From an uncultured Bacteroidales bacterium (GTDB taxonomy: Bacteria; Bacteroidota; Bacteroidia; Bacteroidales; Paludibacteraceae), in the NCBI GenBank assembly GCA_900319105.1, contig ONND01000006.1:124001-188000 (forward strand): a stretch of DNA of 64,000 nt, given 5' to 3'. A program made the position numbers and the translations under genes. Positions 48,833-56,261 of the stretch are shown here, one piece after another (positions within the stretch are counted from its first letter, which is position 1; the number at the start of each line of letters is the position of its first letter). The notes under the pieces were generated by a model. It worked only from the letters and a program-made list of their open reading frames with translations, did not search any database and was not told where the DNA came from.

Positions 48833-49774
48833 TTAGAATTTAATTTGTACGCTTGCTCCGTAAGCATACGAGGGTTGCGATAGTTTATTAATCGGAAGAA
48901 CTGCCGGGGCAAATGTCACATCAACCGGTAGGTTCTTGTCTTTTACATACCACGCATGTACCATGTTGGCAATATGAATAGCAGCACCAATACCGAATGC
49001 TGTGTACATAGTAATATCGTAAATATTCTTTTTATCCTTGGCTTTTTTGTAGTCTTCATACGAAGTACTGATATCTTTCATTATTTTAGACTGTTCCTGA
49101 CCTAAGAAATAACAGGCTGTACCTCCTCCGAAAACAGCTAATTCGCTTATTAAGAAAGCAGCCCCAGTGCCACCTTGTTTTTTCAACATCTGTCCCATAC
49201 CGGGGATAAAAGTAGATGCTGCTAATGCACGGGCATTAGAATTATTAATCAAGCGTTTTTCTTCCCGTTTACGTTGCTCGGCTTGGGCTTGTTCTTTCTT
49301 TTGGAATTCTTCATGTTTCTCAAATTTAAAACACTCATTGAAATCATCAAAACGAGCATTGTCCGCATATCCTATCTCTGGAATTTGACAAAGAATCCAA
49401 TAGTTCCATCCTCCAGTTTGCTCATTGGGCCGTGAACAATAGCAGACTACGTTCATAGGAATGGTAAAACGCTGCGAAAGCATCCTGACGTTTGTACCTT
49501 TTGCCACGGCTTCGCTGATGTCTTCAGTGTTTAATGGGATACCCAATTTTAATGCTACTTGCATAAATGCTTGAGTGTAAGCTGCATTACGTGCCTCTTG
49601 TTCTGTTTCTCCTACACCTTTTTCTCTATGATAGTAGAAAGTGGAGTTGCTTCGTTGCGGTTTTTCAAAAACCCAATCTGGTAGAGGAGGCCGCCTTTTT
49701 GTTTGAGCTGTTACCTCTAAGCATAAAACACTAATAGTTAAAAGTGCGAAAAGCACAAAGAAAAATTTGCGCAT
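48833..49774 (-). CDS. Exported LPP20-like protein with C-terminal membrane region
   Basis: About 313 residues. Signal peptide MRKFFFVLFALLTISVLCLE; an LPP20-like domain (about 25-155) with GVGETEQEARNAAYTQAFMQ, the helix used by that family; a charged helix (EFQKKEQAQAEQRKREEKR); then two hydrophobic segments (IPGMGQMLKKQGGTGAAFLI and FGIGAAIHIANMVHAWY) of DUF5683-like type. The start is the ATG at 49774; a GTG at 49801, overlapping the previous stop as GTGA, would prepend TKKIIIIIM and is possible. Function unknown. It is in series with three similar proteins and the Fn3 lipoproteins, suggesting a joint envelope assembly. Confidence 0.72.
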   Translation of the reverse strand: MRKFFFVLFALLTISVLCLEVTAQTKRRPPLPDWVFEKPQRSNSTFYYHREKGVGETEQEARNAAYTQAFMQVALKLGIPLNTEDISEAVAKGTNVRMLSQRFTIPMNVVCYCSRPNEQTGGWNYWILCQIPEIGYADNARFDDFNECFKFEKHEEFQKKEQAQAEQRKREEKRLINNSNARALAASTFIPGMGQMLKKQGGTGAAFLISELAVFGGGTACYFLGQEQSKIMKDISTSYEDYKKAKDKKNIYDITMYTAFGIGAAIHIANMVHAWYVKDKNLPVDVTFAPAVLPINKLSQPSYAYGASVQIKF

Positions 49775-49797
49775 AATAATGATAATTATTTTTTTTG

Positions 49798-50250
49798 TCA
49801 CTTACAATTGGTATAATCCTCAAATTGAGGTTCATAACGTCCGTCATCGGCAACCTGCCAAAGTACATACAAACGTATTTGTCTTTTAGATGTGCCTAAA
49901 TGATATTCTTCCCAATATTCACAAACTTTGTTAATAGGAATAGACATAGTTTGCCCCTGCACATTAATAGCAGAAGTCACTTTTCCTTCCAGCGCTTCCA
50001 GATCATCAGAAACGTTAACGCGCACGCCTAATTTCCACCTAGCTTCCATCATGGCTTTAGCAAAAGCATTTGCGTAAGCTTTGTCTAGTGTTTCGCCTTC
50101 GCCCAGCGTCACTCGATAGTAAAAATGCTTTTGAGAATTGGCCGGAGGTAGTTTGTTTACCCATTGTGGCATTTCGCGATCAATTTGCGCGAAAGCCACG
50201 ATGGGTAAACAGATAATCAAAATAGATAAAATGTATTTATACATACTCAT
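49798..50250 (-). CDS. Exported LPP20-like protein
   Basis: A 150-residue periplasmic protein: signal MSMYKYILSILIICLPIVAFA, then one LPP20-like domain with PQWVNKLPPANSQKHFYYRV and LGEGETLDKAYANAFAKAMM, paralogous to the N-terminal domain of the next gene. The start overlaps the preceding stop (TAATG) and the stop overlaps the next possible start, so translation is coupled. Function unknown; LPP20-like domains occur in lipoproteins linked to envelope or motility structures in other bacteria. Confidence 0.75.
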   Translation of the reverse strand: MSMYKYILSILIICLPIVAFAQIDREMPQWVNKLPPANSQKHFYYRVTLGEGETLDKAYANAFAKAMMEARWKLGVRVNVSDDLEALEGKVTSAINVQGQTMSIPINKVCEYWEEYHLGTSKRQIRLYVLWQVADDGRYEPQFEDYTNCK

Positions 50251-51071
50251 TATTCTTCAATTTCTGCTCGTTGTTGTTGCAGCGATGCATTCTCTTTAGC
50301 AGCATTGGCATCTAACTCAGCCTGCATCCGTTTGCGGAATAGAGCTTTGTCAATATCTACTTTTTTGACAGCCTCATCCATAATTGCCTCTACCACTTCT
50401 TCTACAGGAACATATAAAGCCTCATAGCAAACATAGTTGTTATATCGATCTTTACCAAATTGGCGGCAGTCAACAACGAACAATTTATTGATGGCTTTCT
50501 CCCCGATAGACATAGCCAGACCTTCAAGTTGAGCCTCAACTGAACGTTGCTTATCGGGAGTGCTGGTATCTTTAGAGTACTGCTCTACGCCATTTTTAAT
50601 AACACCCAACAAACGTGTGGTTAAGTCAGACAAACCTACTCGGTTAGCATTCAACTCTGCAGATTCTTGTGTCGGTTGACCAGAAGAGATTCCTTGAGCT
50701 GCCATTTGACCTTTTACTTTGTTTAATGCAATGAATTCATCCATACACGGTGTATAAATAAGTTGGACACCACCTTCCATCACTTGCTCCATTTGGTTTT
50801 TGGATTTGATTTTTGCAAGTTGGCCTTCTCGCTTTTGGTTTTTGAGTTCTTTTTCCCATGCTTCGTCCTCTTCTCTTGCTTGCTTTGCTTTTTTTAAGCT
50901 GTCCATTTTGAGTTCATGAAGAAGAGCTGCTTCTTCCGCTTTCTGCTTTTGTTCCATTTCCCACTGAGCTTTAGCAGCTGCCTTTTTTTCTTTACGACTC
51001 TGTGCCTGTGCAGGCATTGCTACTGCAATAGACATTGCTACGATTGTAGCGAATAACATGATTTTTTTCAT
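50250..51071 (-). CDS. Exported coiled-coil protein, LPP20-like
   Basis: A 273-residue protein with signal peptide MKKIMLFATIVAMSIAVAMP, then a long charged helix (about 25-95; KAAAKAQWEMEQKQKAEEAA), then YTPCMDEFIALNKVKGQMAA, which matches the PCMEEAY segment of the gene upstream. The C-terminal part (DCRQFGKDRYNNYVCYEALY) resembles the distal half of LPP20-like domains. It may build a periplasmic scaffold with its neighbours. Function not known. It shares TAATG with the following gene. Confidence 0.7.
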   Translation of the reverse strand: MKKIMLFATIVAMSIAVAMPAQAQSRKEKKAAAKAQWEMEQKQKAEEAALLHELKMDSLKKAKQAREEDEAWEKELKNQKREGQLAKIKSKNQMEQVMEGGVQLIYTPCMDEFIALNKVKGQMAAQGISSGQPTQESAELNANRVGLSDLTTRLLGVIKNGVEQYSKDTSTPDKQRSVEAQLEGLAMSIGEKAINKLFVVDCRQFGKDRYNNYVCYEALYVPVEEVVEAIMDEAVKKVDIDKALFRKRMQAELDANAAKENASLQQQRAEIEE

Positions 51072-51145
51072 GATGTTTGTTTTTTTTTAGTTATGCCGGC
51101 TACTTTAAGTTAAGTAACGGAGAGCCGGCTTTTCCCGTTTATGGA

Positions 51146-51685
51146 TTATTCTTTTTTTATTGCTGTTTTAGATATTCTTACTGCCACAAAAGCCTCATAA
51201 AAACCAGTCGGTTTTTGCTTATAATTACAACAAATTATATTACATAAACTATTAATAATCTGTATCTGAGTCTCTGTGATGTGATTTTCTATCTTACTTT
51301 CCGTCTTATCCTTTGTCTCCACGTAATAATAAGATATCATCTCCGGATATATTTTTATGGCAAGTGACTCACATGCCAGACGAATAGCTTTTTCCTTTGC
51401 TTTTTGTTGAGTAGGCGCTTCTGCAATACCGATTTCTCCATATTCTGTCTCTGTATCATAGGCTTCCTCCATACATGGAACGTCTATGATGGGGGCGGCA
51501 TCATTATATTCGGATGATGTTTTTACTACATCTTCCAATGCGCGAACACGATCAGTAAGACCTTCTATTTCTCTATGCAAACGAAGTAACTCTTTATAGA
51601 TCTCCGCGTTTGAGTTCCCGCTGTAAGTATCCGAGTAAATAGTCCCACATACTATGGCAAGTATTACTAATAATGACTTCCTCAT
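51146..51685 (-). CDS. Exported LPP20-like protein, first gene of the unit
   Basis: A 179-residue protein: signal MRKSLLVILAIVCGTIYS, a short coiled coil (LLRLHREIEGLTDRVRALED), then VPCMEEAYDTETEYGEIGIA and PTQQKAKEKAIRLACESLAI, an LPP20-like segment. Function unknown. It is the first gene after the promoter at 52094-52125, with a leader of about 400 nt holding a rod-shaped RNA. A 74-bp gap to the next gene contains a GCCGGCT...AGCCGGC stem (51095-51130), which may influence downstream expression. Confidence 0.7.
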   Translation of the reverse strand: MRKSLLVILAIVCGTIYSDTYSGNSNAEIYKELLRLHREIEGLTDRVRALEDVVKTSSEYNDAAPIIDVPCMEEAYDTETEYGEIGIAEAPTQQKAKEKAIRLACESLAIKIYPEMISYYYVETKDKTESKIENHITETQIQIINSLCNIICCNYKQKPTGFYEAFVAVRISKTAIKKE

Positions 51686-51786
51686 TGTCTTTGTTGATTT
51701 TATTTTGGCCTACTCGCTTATGGCTTTTCGGCATGCTCCATTGAAAGATATGTTGTTTGTTTTATTCTTATCTTTGTCATATGTTA

Positions 51787-52088
51787 TATACACACGAAAA
51801 AGCGCAGACTTCGCTATTGCTCATCTACGCACAAGGGCCTTCGAACTTGCCCGCCTAGTCAAATAAACAACAATGAAACCTACGCCGATATGACAAACCG
51901 TCTGTCAAGAAACGACAAACCGGCATGAATAGTCATACCCGTAGGCGTAATTGTTACTTTGATTTTGACTAGGATTTACTAAAAAGTGTTCGAAGCTTTT
52001 TGTGCGTCAAATACAAAGCGTCAATAAACGCCATCAATATGTAAAGAACCCACTCCTTCCGCCGTCAAAACGGCTTCGGCGTAAATTC
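51787..52088 (-). ncRNA. Structured leader or free RNA with a 181-nt rod-like fold
   Basis: Minus-strand RNA from the promoter at 52094-52125. Four nested stems align along one axis: ACGCACAA/TTGTGCGT (51827-51834 with 52000-52007), CTTCGAAC/GTTCGAAG (51839-51846 with 51988-51995), CCTAGTCAAA/TTTGACTAGG (51854-51863 with 51964-51973), CCTAC...TATGAC/GTCATA...GTAGG (51879-51894 with 51932-51945). An asymmetric bubble (7 and 14 nt) separates stems 2 and 3. Size and central bubble recall 6S RNA, but no sequence identity is claimed. At 51795-51815 an AGCG/CGCT hairpin followed by TTTTT could end a free RNA. The rest of 51686-52225 holds no gene I can support. Confidence 0.55.
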
Positions 52089-52093
52089 GGCTG

Positions 52094-52125
52094 CAAATTT
52101 AGTATAAATTTTTGAATTGTGCAAA
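52094..52125 (-). promoter_or_regulatory. Promoter of the LPP20/Fn3/radical SAM unit
   Basis: Minus strand: TTTG, 20 nt, TAAATTTG, followed by CAG. It begins the ~400-nt leader before the gene at 51685 and is the only standard promoter found for the 39.1-51.7 kb unit. Confidence 0.8.
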
Positions 52126-52178
52126 TTTTTTTTGCATTTTGTATTTATTTTATGTGTTTTTGGTTGCGTTGGGGAATA

Positions 52179-52204
52179 AAAAAAGCACACCTTTCGATGT
52201 GCTG
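52179..52204 (-). terminator. Terminator of the envelope gene cluster
   Basis: Minus strand: AGCACA, loop TCGAAAGG, TGTGCT followed by TTTTTTT. It lies 21 nt after the stop of the coiled-coil protein gene. Confidence 0.88.
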
Positions 52205-52225
52205 GAATGAGGTAACCTTTCCCCT

Positions 52226-53113
52226 TTATTTCTTGAGCTGGAAGGGGAAGGAACCGATGAGGTTTCCGTCGCAGAAGAAATCAATGGTGTAGAAGCCTTT
52301 TTTGACTTCCTCCACGGGGCAGAAACAGGTGCCGTCATAGGCTTCTCCGGAGTACTCGAACTGCTGCGTAACAGAGTAGGGTATCTCCCCGCTCTCGAAA
52401 GCGAAGAGGCGGGTTTCGCTCTCGTTGAGGAGTGTTCCGTCAGGGTCGATGACGCGGACGAACAGATCCTTGATTCCCGGCTGGCAAGTGATATTCTTCG
52501 CGATGGTGAAGTTCCATTGCAGTTTGCGTATATGCGATGCGATGCGTGTTTTCCTATCGTTCTTGTTGAGGGTGGTGAGGGTGCAGTTCGTAACCTCTAA
52601 CATCGCTGCGCGAGTGACGGTCTCGGAGAGCTGCGTATTCGCCTGCGTAAGTTCCTCATTACGAGTGCGGTACTGCCTGTTTTCCTGGCGAACCTGTATG
52701 TTCTCCTGCGTCAGTCTGGCATTAGTCGCATTGAGGGAGTCAATCTGGCGCACATAGTCCTTCATGACCTCCCGCACGGTCGCCAGTTCTTTCTTGAGTT
52801 CGGCTATGCGACGGGCATTGGATGCCTTGGTCTGACGCAGTTCCTCAAGCAGATCCTGCACGCGTTGCTGCTCTCTGGAGAGCAGATCCTGCAGGCTGTC
52901 GTTGCGTATATCAAGGCTTTGGTACCCATCGAACTGAATAGCGAGGTCTTCGTACTCCTCCTGCAGTTCTTCTTTCTCAATCGTCATCTGCTCTACCATC
53001 TCGGTCAACTCGGTATGTTGATTCCAATAGAGATAGGCCATCGCGCCGAGGGCGATGATCAAAATAGCAAATAGAAACCAGAGTAATGTGTTATTGTTTT
53101 TCTTTTCTGTCAT
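52226..53113 (-). CDS. Single-pass membrane protein with long coiled coil
   Basis: A 295-residue protein: a transmembrane helix (LLWFLFAILIIALGAMAYLY, residues 10-29), a coiled coil from about 33 to 170 (EKEELQEEYEDL, LTQENIQVRQENRQYRTRNE), then a C-terminal beta domain (LQWNFTIAKNITCQPGIKDL, FVRVIDPDGTLLN, KKGFYTIDFFCDGNLIGSFP). It is a Bacteroidota conserved type of unknown function; the coiled coil probably spans the periplasm. It overlaps murF by 4 bp (ATGA), suggesting a link to envelope or peptidoglycan work. It is the last gene before a strong terminator. Confidence 0.8.
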   Translation of the reverse strand: MTEKKNNNTLLWFLFAILIIALGAMAYLYWNQHTELTEMVEQMTIEKEELQEEYEDLAIQFDGYQSLDIRNDSLQDLLSREQQRVQDLLEELRQTKASNARRIAELKKELATVREVMKDYVRQIDSLNATNARLTQENIQVRQENRQYRTRNEELTQANTQLSETVTRAAMLEVTNCTLTTLNKNDRKTRIASHIRKLQWNFTIAKNITCQPGIKDLFVRVIDPDGTLLNESETRLFAFESGEIPYSVTQQFEYSGEAYDGTCFCPVEEVKKGFYTIDFFCDGNLIGSFPFQLKK

Positions 53114-54294
53114 AGGAATGGAATTACTTTTTCAAGTTGGTTGGATCGGCTGCCTTTGAGCAGTATTCTATACCCGCTTATGGGTTCTTTTTTTAGCGCT
53201 TCGCAGAGTGCCTCCACGTTGTCAAAAACAGGGTACGGCGCGGTTGTCTCTTTGTACTCTTCGCCCACGAGCAGCACTTTGTCTGCTTTGCGCTCTAATA
53301 GCATATTGACGATGTTCTGATGCTCCAAATGCGAATATTCGCCCAGTTCGCGCATTGCACCTAAGATGTAGGCCTTCGGCATTTGAGATTTGACATTTGA
53401 GATTTGAGATTGGTCAAATGTTTCAATCGCCGCCTGCATGGAGGTGGGGTTGGCGTTGTAGGCATCGACGACAACGGTATTGCGCTCAGTCTGCATAAGT
53501 TGGGAGCGGTTATTGGTCGGCACATAGGCTCGGATGGCCTCCAAGGCCTCCTCAGGCGCGATACCAAAATGCTCACCTACACACATAGCCGCCGATACAT
53601 TCTCCGCATTGTAAGCGCCCACAAGGTGCGTGCTAGAAGGCATAGTTCCTGTATGGTATGCCACAGTTTTTAAGTCTCCTGCCATTTGCGCAAGGTAGGG
53701 GTTATCCATGTTTCGGAAACAGAGGCCATTGTGCGAGCGGAGCCAGTCATACAGTTCCGCTTTGGTGCGCATGACTCCTTCGAATGAACCGAAGCCCTGG
53801 AGGTGCGCCTTTCCTACGTTGGTAATGAGACCGCAGTTGGGTTCGGCTATTTCCACCAGTTCCCGGATATCGCCCGGATGGGAAGCACCCATCTCGACAA
53901 TCGCTATCTCCTGTGCGCGTGTGATACTTAATAAGGTAAGAGGCACGCCAATCTGGTTATTAAGGTTGCCTTGCGTATAGCAGACCTTGTACTTCTTGCT
54001 CAGTACCGCCGCCGTCAGTTCCTTGGTCGTCGTTTTGCCATTTGTGCCGGTGATGGCGATAATCGGAATCTTCAACTCGCGTCTCCATGCGCGGGCGAGG
54101 TCCTGTAACTCCCTCAACGCATTCTCCCCGCTGATAATATATTCGGCGCCGTCTGCTTTCGCTTGTTCCACGAAATCGTTGCCGTCGAAATGTTCGCCTT
54201 TGAGCGCTACAAAGATAGAGCCGGAAGTGACCTTCCGGCTATCTGTTGTAACATGGAGTGATTCTTTATTTTTTATTAGGAAGCTCCAGTCCAT
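53110..54294 (-). CDS. murF: UDP-MurNAc-tripeptide D-Ala-D-Ala ligase MurF
   Basis: MurF adds D-Ala-D-Ala to UDP-MurNAc-tripeptide, the last cytoplasmic step of peptidoglycan precursor synthesis, using ATP. N-terminal VTTDSRKVTSGSIFVALKG, P-loop ITGTNGKTTTKE near residue 83, NLNNQIGVPLTLL near 109, EMGASHPGDI near 136, and YNANPTSMQAAI near 268 are all present. The start chosen is the ATG at 54294; ATG 54315 would add seven residues. It overlaps the MFS gene by 29 bp and the next gene by 4 bp. A word array (53380-53420) gives FDQSQISNVKSQMPK in the C-terminal domain, just before AYILGAMREL. Confidence 0.93.
   Translation of the reverse strand: MDWSFLIKNKESLHVTTDSRKVTSGSIFVALKGEHFDGNDFVEQAKADGAEYIISGENALRELQDLARAWRRELKIPIIAITGTNGKTTTKELTAAVLSKKYKVCYTQGNLNNQIGVPLTLLSITRAQEIAIVEMGASHPGDIRELVEIAEPNCGLITNVGKAHLQGFGSFEGVMRTKAELYDWLRSHNGLCFRNMDNPYLAQMAGDLKTVAYHTGTMPSSTHLVGAYNAENVSAAMCVGEHFGIAPEEALEAIRAYVPTNNRSQLMQTERNTVVVDAYNANPTSMQAAIETFDQSQISNVKSQMPKAYILGAMRELGEYSHLEHQNIVNMLLERKADKVLLVGEEYKETTAPYPVFDNVEALCEALKKEPISGYRILLKGSRSNQLEKVIPFL
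53380..53420. repeat. Word array in murF (ATTTGAG type)
   Basis: CATTTGAG, ATTTGAC, ATTTGAG, ATTTGAG, ATTGGTC, AAATG in tandem; on the coding strand FDQSQISNVKSQM, a surface loop before the last Rossmann strand. Confidence 0.85.
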
Positions 54295-55636
54295 AACCTT
54301 TTCGTTTATCTTCAATCTTCAAAGCGAGACTCAGCAGGAATGCGAGTACGCCGAAAGATGCAAACACAATCATCGGTACAAGGTATCCGTTGGTAGCCAC
54401 GCGCAGTTTGCCGATCAGCAGCGGCACGAGGCAAAGACCGATGTTCTGCACCCAGAAAATGAGGCAGTACGCCGAACCAAGCACTTTCTCGTCGATGATC
54501 TTCGGCACGGACGGCCACATGGATGCCGGCACGAGCGAGAAGCTGACGCCCAGTACCAAGATGGTAATGAGTGCAAGTGCCTTACTCGGGTATGCAGGTA
54601 GCACGAACGCGAAGATACCATGGCACGCGATCATGATCACCGCACCTAACAACATCATCGACGCTCCTTTGCCTTTATAATCGATGAATGCACCGAGGAA
54701 AGGTGTCAGTACCATGGCCAGGATCGGGAACCACTTGAACAAACCCGCAGCTTCTGCATTGGATATATTCAGCGTCTCCTCCAGGAAGTTCGTAGCGAAC
54801 CGCTGGAAGGGGAAGATGGCACTGTAGTACAGCACGCAAAGAAGCGCAATGATCCAGAACATCTTGGACTTGAAGATCTGTCCGAGGTCGGACACATGGA
54901 ACTCTTCCTCCGAGTCGCCTTCCATGGACACCTCTCCGATAGCGACGAGCTGGTTGTCAAAGCGTACATCCATGATCGTGAATACGAAGAAATTGAGCAA
55001 ACCTACTACGAGCAGCAGTGACGCGAAGAGCAGCGGTGCCGTGACGGAGTTAACGCCGTTGACGGCAAACTGCTCACTGAAGATCGGCGAGAGCCACATA
55101 GCGGCGAACACACCGATACGCGCGATCGCCATCTCCAGACCCATAGCAAGCGCCATCTCTTTACCTTTGAACCACTTGGCAAGAACCTTACTCACCGTCG
55201 TACCTGCCATCTCACATCCGCAGCCGAAGATCATAAAACCGAACATTGCCAACTTGGCGCTACCCGGCATCGACGGCCACCAGGCATTGAGCCACTCAAC
55301 CGTATTGGCTTCGGACCATGAGATGCCCCAGTACTTGATACCCGCGCCGATCACCATGAGGCTGGCGGAGAGCAGACCCGTGAAACGGACTCCCATCTTG
55401 TCGAGGATGATACCTGCGAGGATGAGGAAACCGAATACGTTCAGCAGATACTCACCGGCCGCGTAGGTGCCGAACACGCCTTGATCCCAGCCGAGACTGT
55501 CGTTGAGCAACGAGGCTAAAGGCGAGAGGATATCGACGAACATATACGCGAAAAACATCATCGATGCCACGAGGACGAGCACCGTCCAACGGGCAGCGGC
55601 ACTATCGCGAAGTGTTTGTTGAATTTTTTGTACCAT
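54266..55636 (-). CDS. Major facilitator superfamily transporter
   Basis: A 456-residue carrier with about 12 hydrophobic helices in two halves. The MFS loop motif LDKMGVRFTG (near 80) and the second-half counterpart GAFIDYKGKG (near 315) are present. A longer cytoplasmic loop near 225-255 is acidic (VSMEGDSEEEFHV). The substrate is unknown; the nearest resemblance is to Bacteroidota MFS proteins annotated without function. It lies within the envelope cluster, overlapping a 39-codon ORF upstream (35 bp) and murF downstream (29 bp), so it may serve envelope metabolism. Confidence 0.82.
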   Translation of the reverse strand: MVQKIQQTLRDSAAARWTVLVLVASMMFFAYMFVDILSPLASLLNDSLGWDQGVFGTYAAGEYLLNVFGFLILAGIILDKMGVRFTGLLSASLMVIGAGIKYWGISWSEANTVEWLNAWWPSMPGSAKLAMFGFMIFGCGCEMAGTTVSKVLAKWFKGKEMALAMGLEMAIARIGVFAAMWLSPIFSEQFAVNGVNSVTAPLLFASLLLVVGLLNFFVFTIMDVRFDNQLVAIGEVSMEGDSEEEFHVSDLGQIFKSKMFWIIALLCVLYYSAIFPFQRFATNFLEETLNISNAEAAGLFKWFPILAMVLTPFLGAFIDYKGKGASMMLLGAVIMIACHGIFAFVLPAYPSKALALITILVLGVSFSLVPASMWPSVPKIIDEKVLGSAYCLIFWVQNIGLCLVPLLIGKLRVATNGYLVPMIVFASFGVLAFLLSLALKIEDKRKGYGLELPNKK

Positions 55637-55721
55637 AACTAAACTTTTTTTTCTTTTTTAGCCACTCTGCTTTCTTCTTTTCGTACTCAGCATAGTGGGA
55701 TTCTAAATAGCCGTCTGCCAT
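55602..55721 (-). CDS. Possible 39-residue basic small protein
   Basis: A short frame beginning MADGYLESHYAEYEKKKAEW and continuing LKKKKKFSYGT to a stop at 55602. Its ATG overlaps the ompH stop (TAATG), typical of coupled genes, and it runs 35 bp into the MFS gene in another frame. The first ~27 residues look like a conserved charged helix; I recall similar short sequences in Bacteroidales but cannot confirm a family. An A-rich run (AAAAAAGAAAAAAAAG) could cause slippage and alter the end. Confidence 0.5.
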   Translation of the reverse strand: MADGYLESHYAEYEKKKAEWLKKKKKFSYGTKNSTNTSR

Positions 55722-56212
55722 TATTTGATGCCGAGTTCTTTTTTAACTGCGGGAGTGGCATCGATAGCGTCGTTGCCGACATGTACCATAGCCTGGCTGT
55801 CGAAGATATAGGTGTAGCCTTCGCGCTCGCCAACGGCTTTGATAGCCTTTGCCATCTTCTCGTGGATCGGAGCTAACAGTTCCTGTTGTTTCTTCTGGAT
55901 ATCCTGCTCTGCGGTCTGGTAGAAGAGTTGGATACGCTGCTGCATCTCCTGCAGTTCCTGCTGACGGATCTGCTTTACCGCATCCGCCATGGTAGCTTCC
56001 TGGGACTGATAGTCCTGCATTTTCTTCTGGATCTCCTCGTTCATCGAAGCCAGTTGAGCTTCGTACTGACCTTGGATGGTGTCCATCTTGAGTTTTACTT
56101 GTGCCACTTCAGGCATCTGAGTGAACAGTTCCTGTGTGTTGATGTGACCGAATTTCTGTGCGCTGGCGAGCATAGGCAAGGCCAGCATGATAGTAATAAT
56201 AATCTTTTTCAT
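55721..56212 (-). CDS. OmpH/Skp-family periplasmic chaperone, second copy
   Basis: About 163 residues: signal peptide MKKIIITIMLALPMLASAQ, then FGHINTQELFTQMPEVAQVK, a long helical hairpin (about 40-110; EEIQKKMQDYQSQEATMADA), and the closing REGYTYIFDSQAMVHVGND. Skp-like chaperones hold unfolded outer-membrane proteins for delivery to BamA, which is encoded two genes upstream. The start is the ATG at 56212; an upstream ATG at 56236 would add eight residues before a good signal peptide. A word array occupies the gap to the first ompH. Confidence 0.9.
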   Translation of the reverse strand: MKKIIITIMLALPMLASAQKFGHINTQELFTQMPEVAQVKLKMDTIQGQYEAQLASMNEEIQKKMQDYQSQEATMADAVKQIRQQELQEMQQRIQLFYQTAEQDIQKKQQELLAPIHEKMAKAIKAVGEREGYTYIFDSQAMVHVGNDAIDATPAVKKELGIK

Positions 56213-56221
56213 TGTTGTGTT

Positions 56222-56261
56222 ATAAACTTTAAACATTAAACTTTCAACTTTTTACTTTAAC
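56222..56261. repeat. Word array between the ompH genes (AAACTTT type)
   Basis: AAACTTT, AAACATT, AAACTTT, CAACTTT, TTACTTT, AACTATTT in tandem between the two ompH genes. Confidence 0.8.

Noticed and set aside
51654..51866. A 70-codon plus-strand frame upstream of the LPP20-like unit
   Set aside because: It overlaps the start of the gene at 51685 and the structured leader, has no plus-strand promoter of the standard form, and the protein shows no family features.
51787..52088. Transfer-messenger RNA (tmRNA)
   Set aside because: A GTTCGA motif is present, but there is no alanine-tRNA-like acceptor pairing and no tag frame ending in the usual ALAA sequence.
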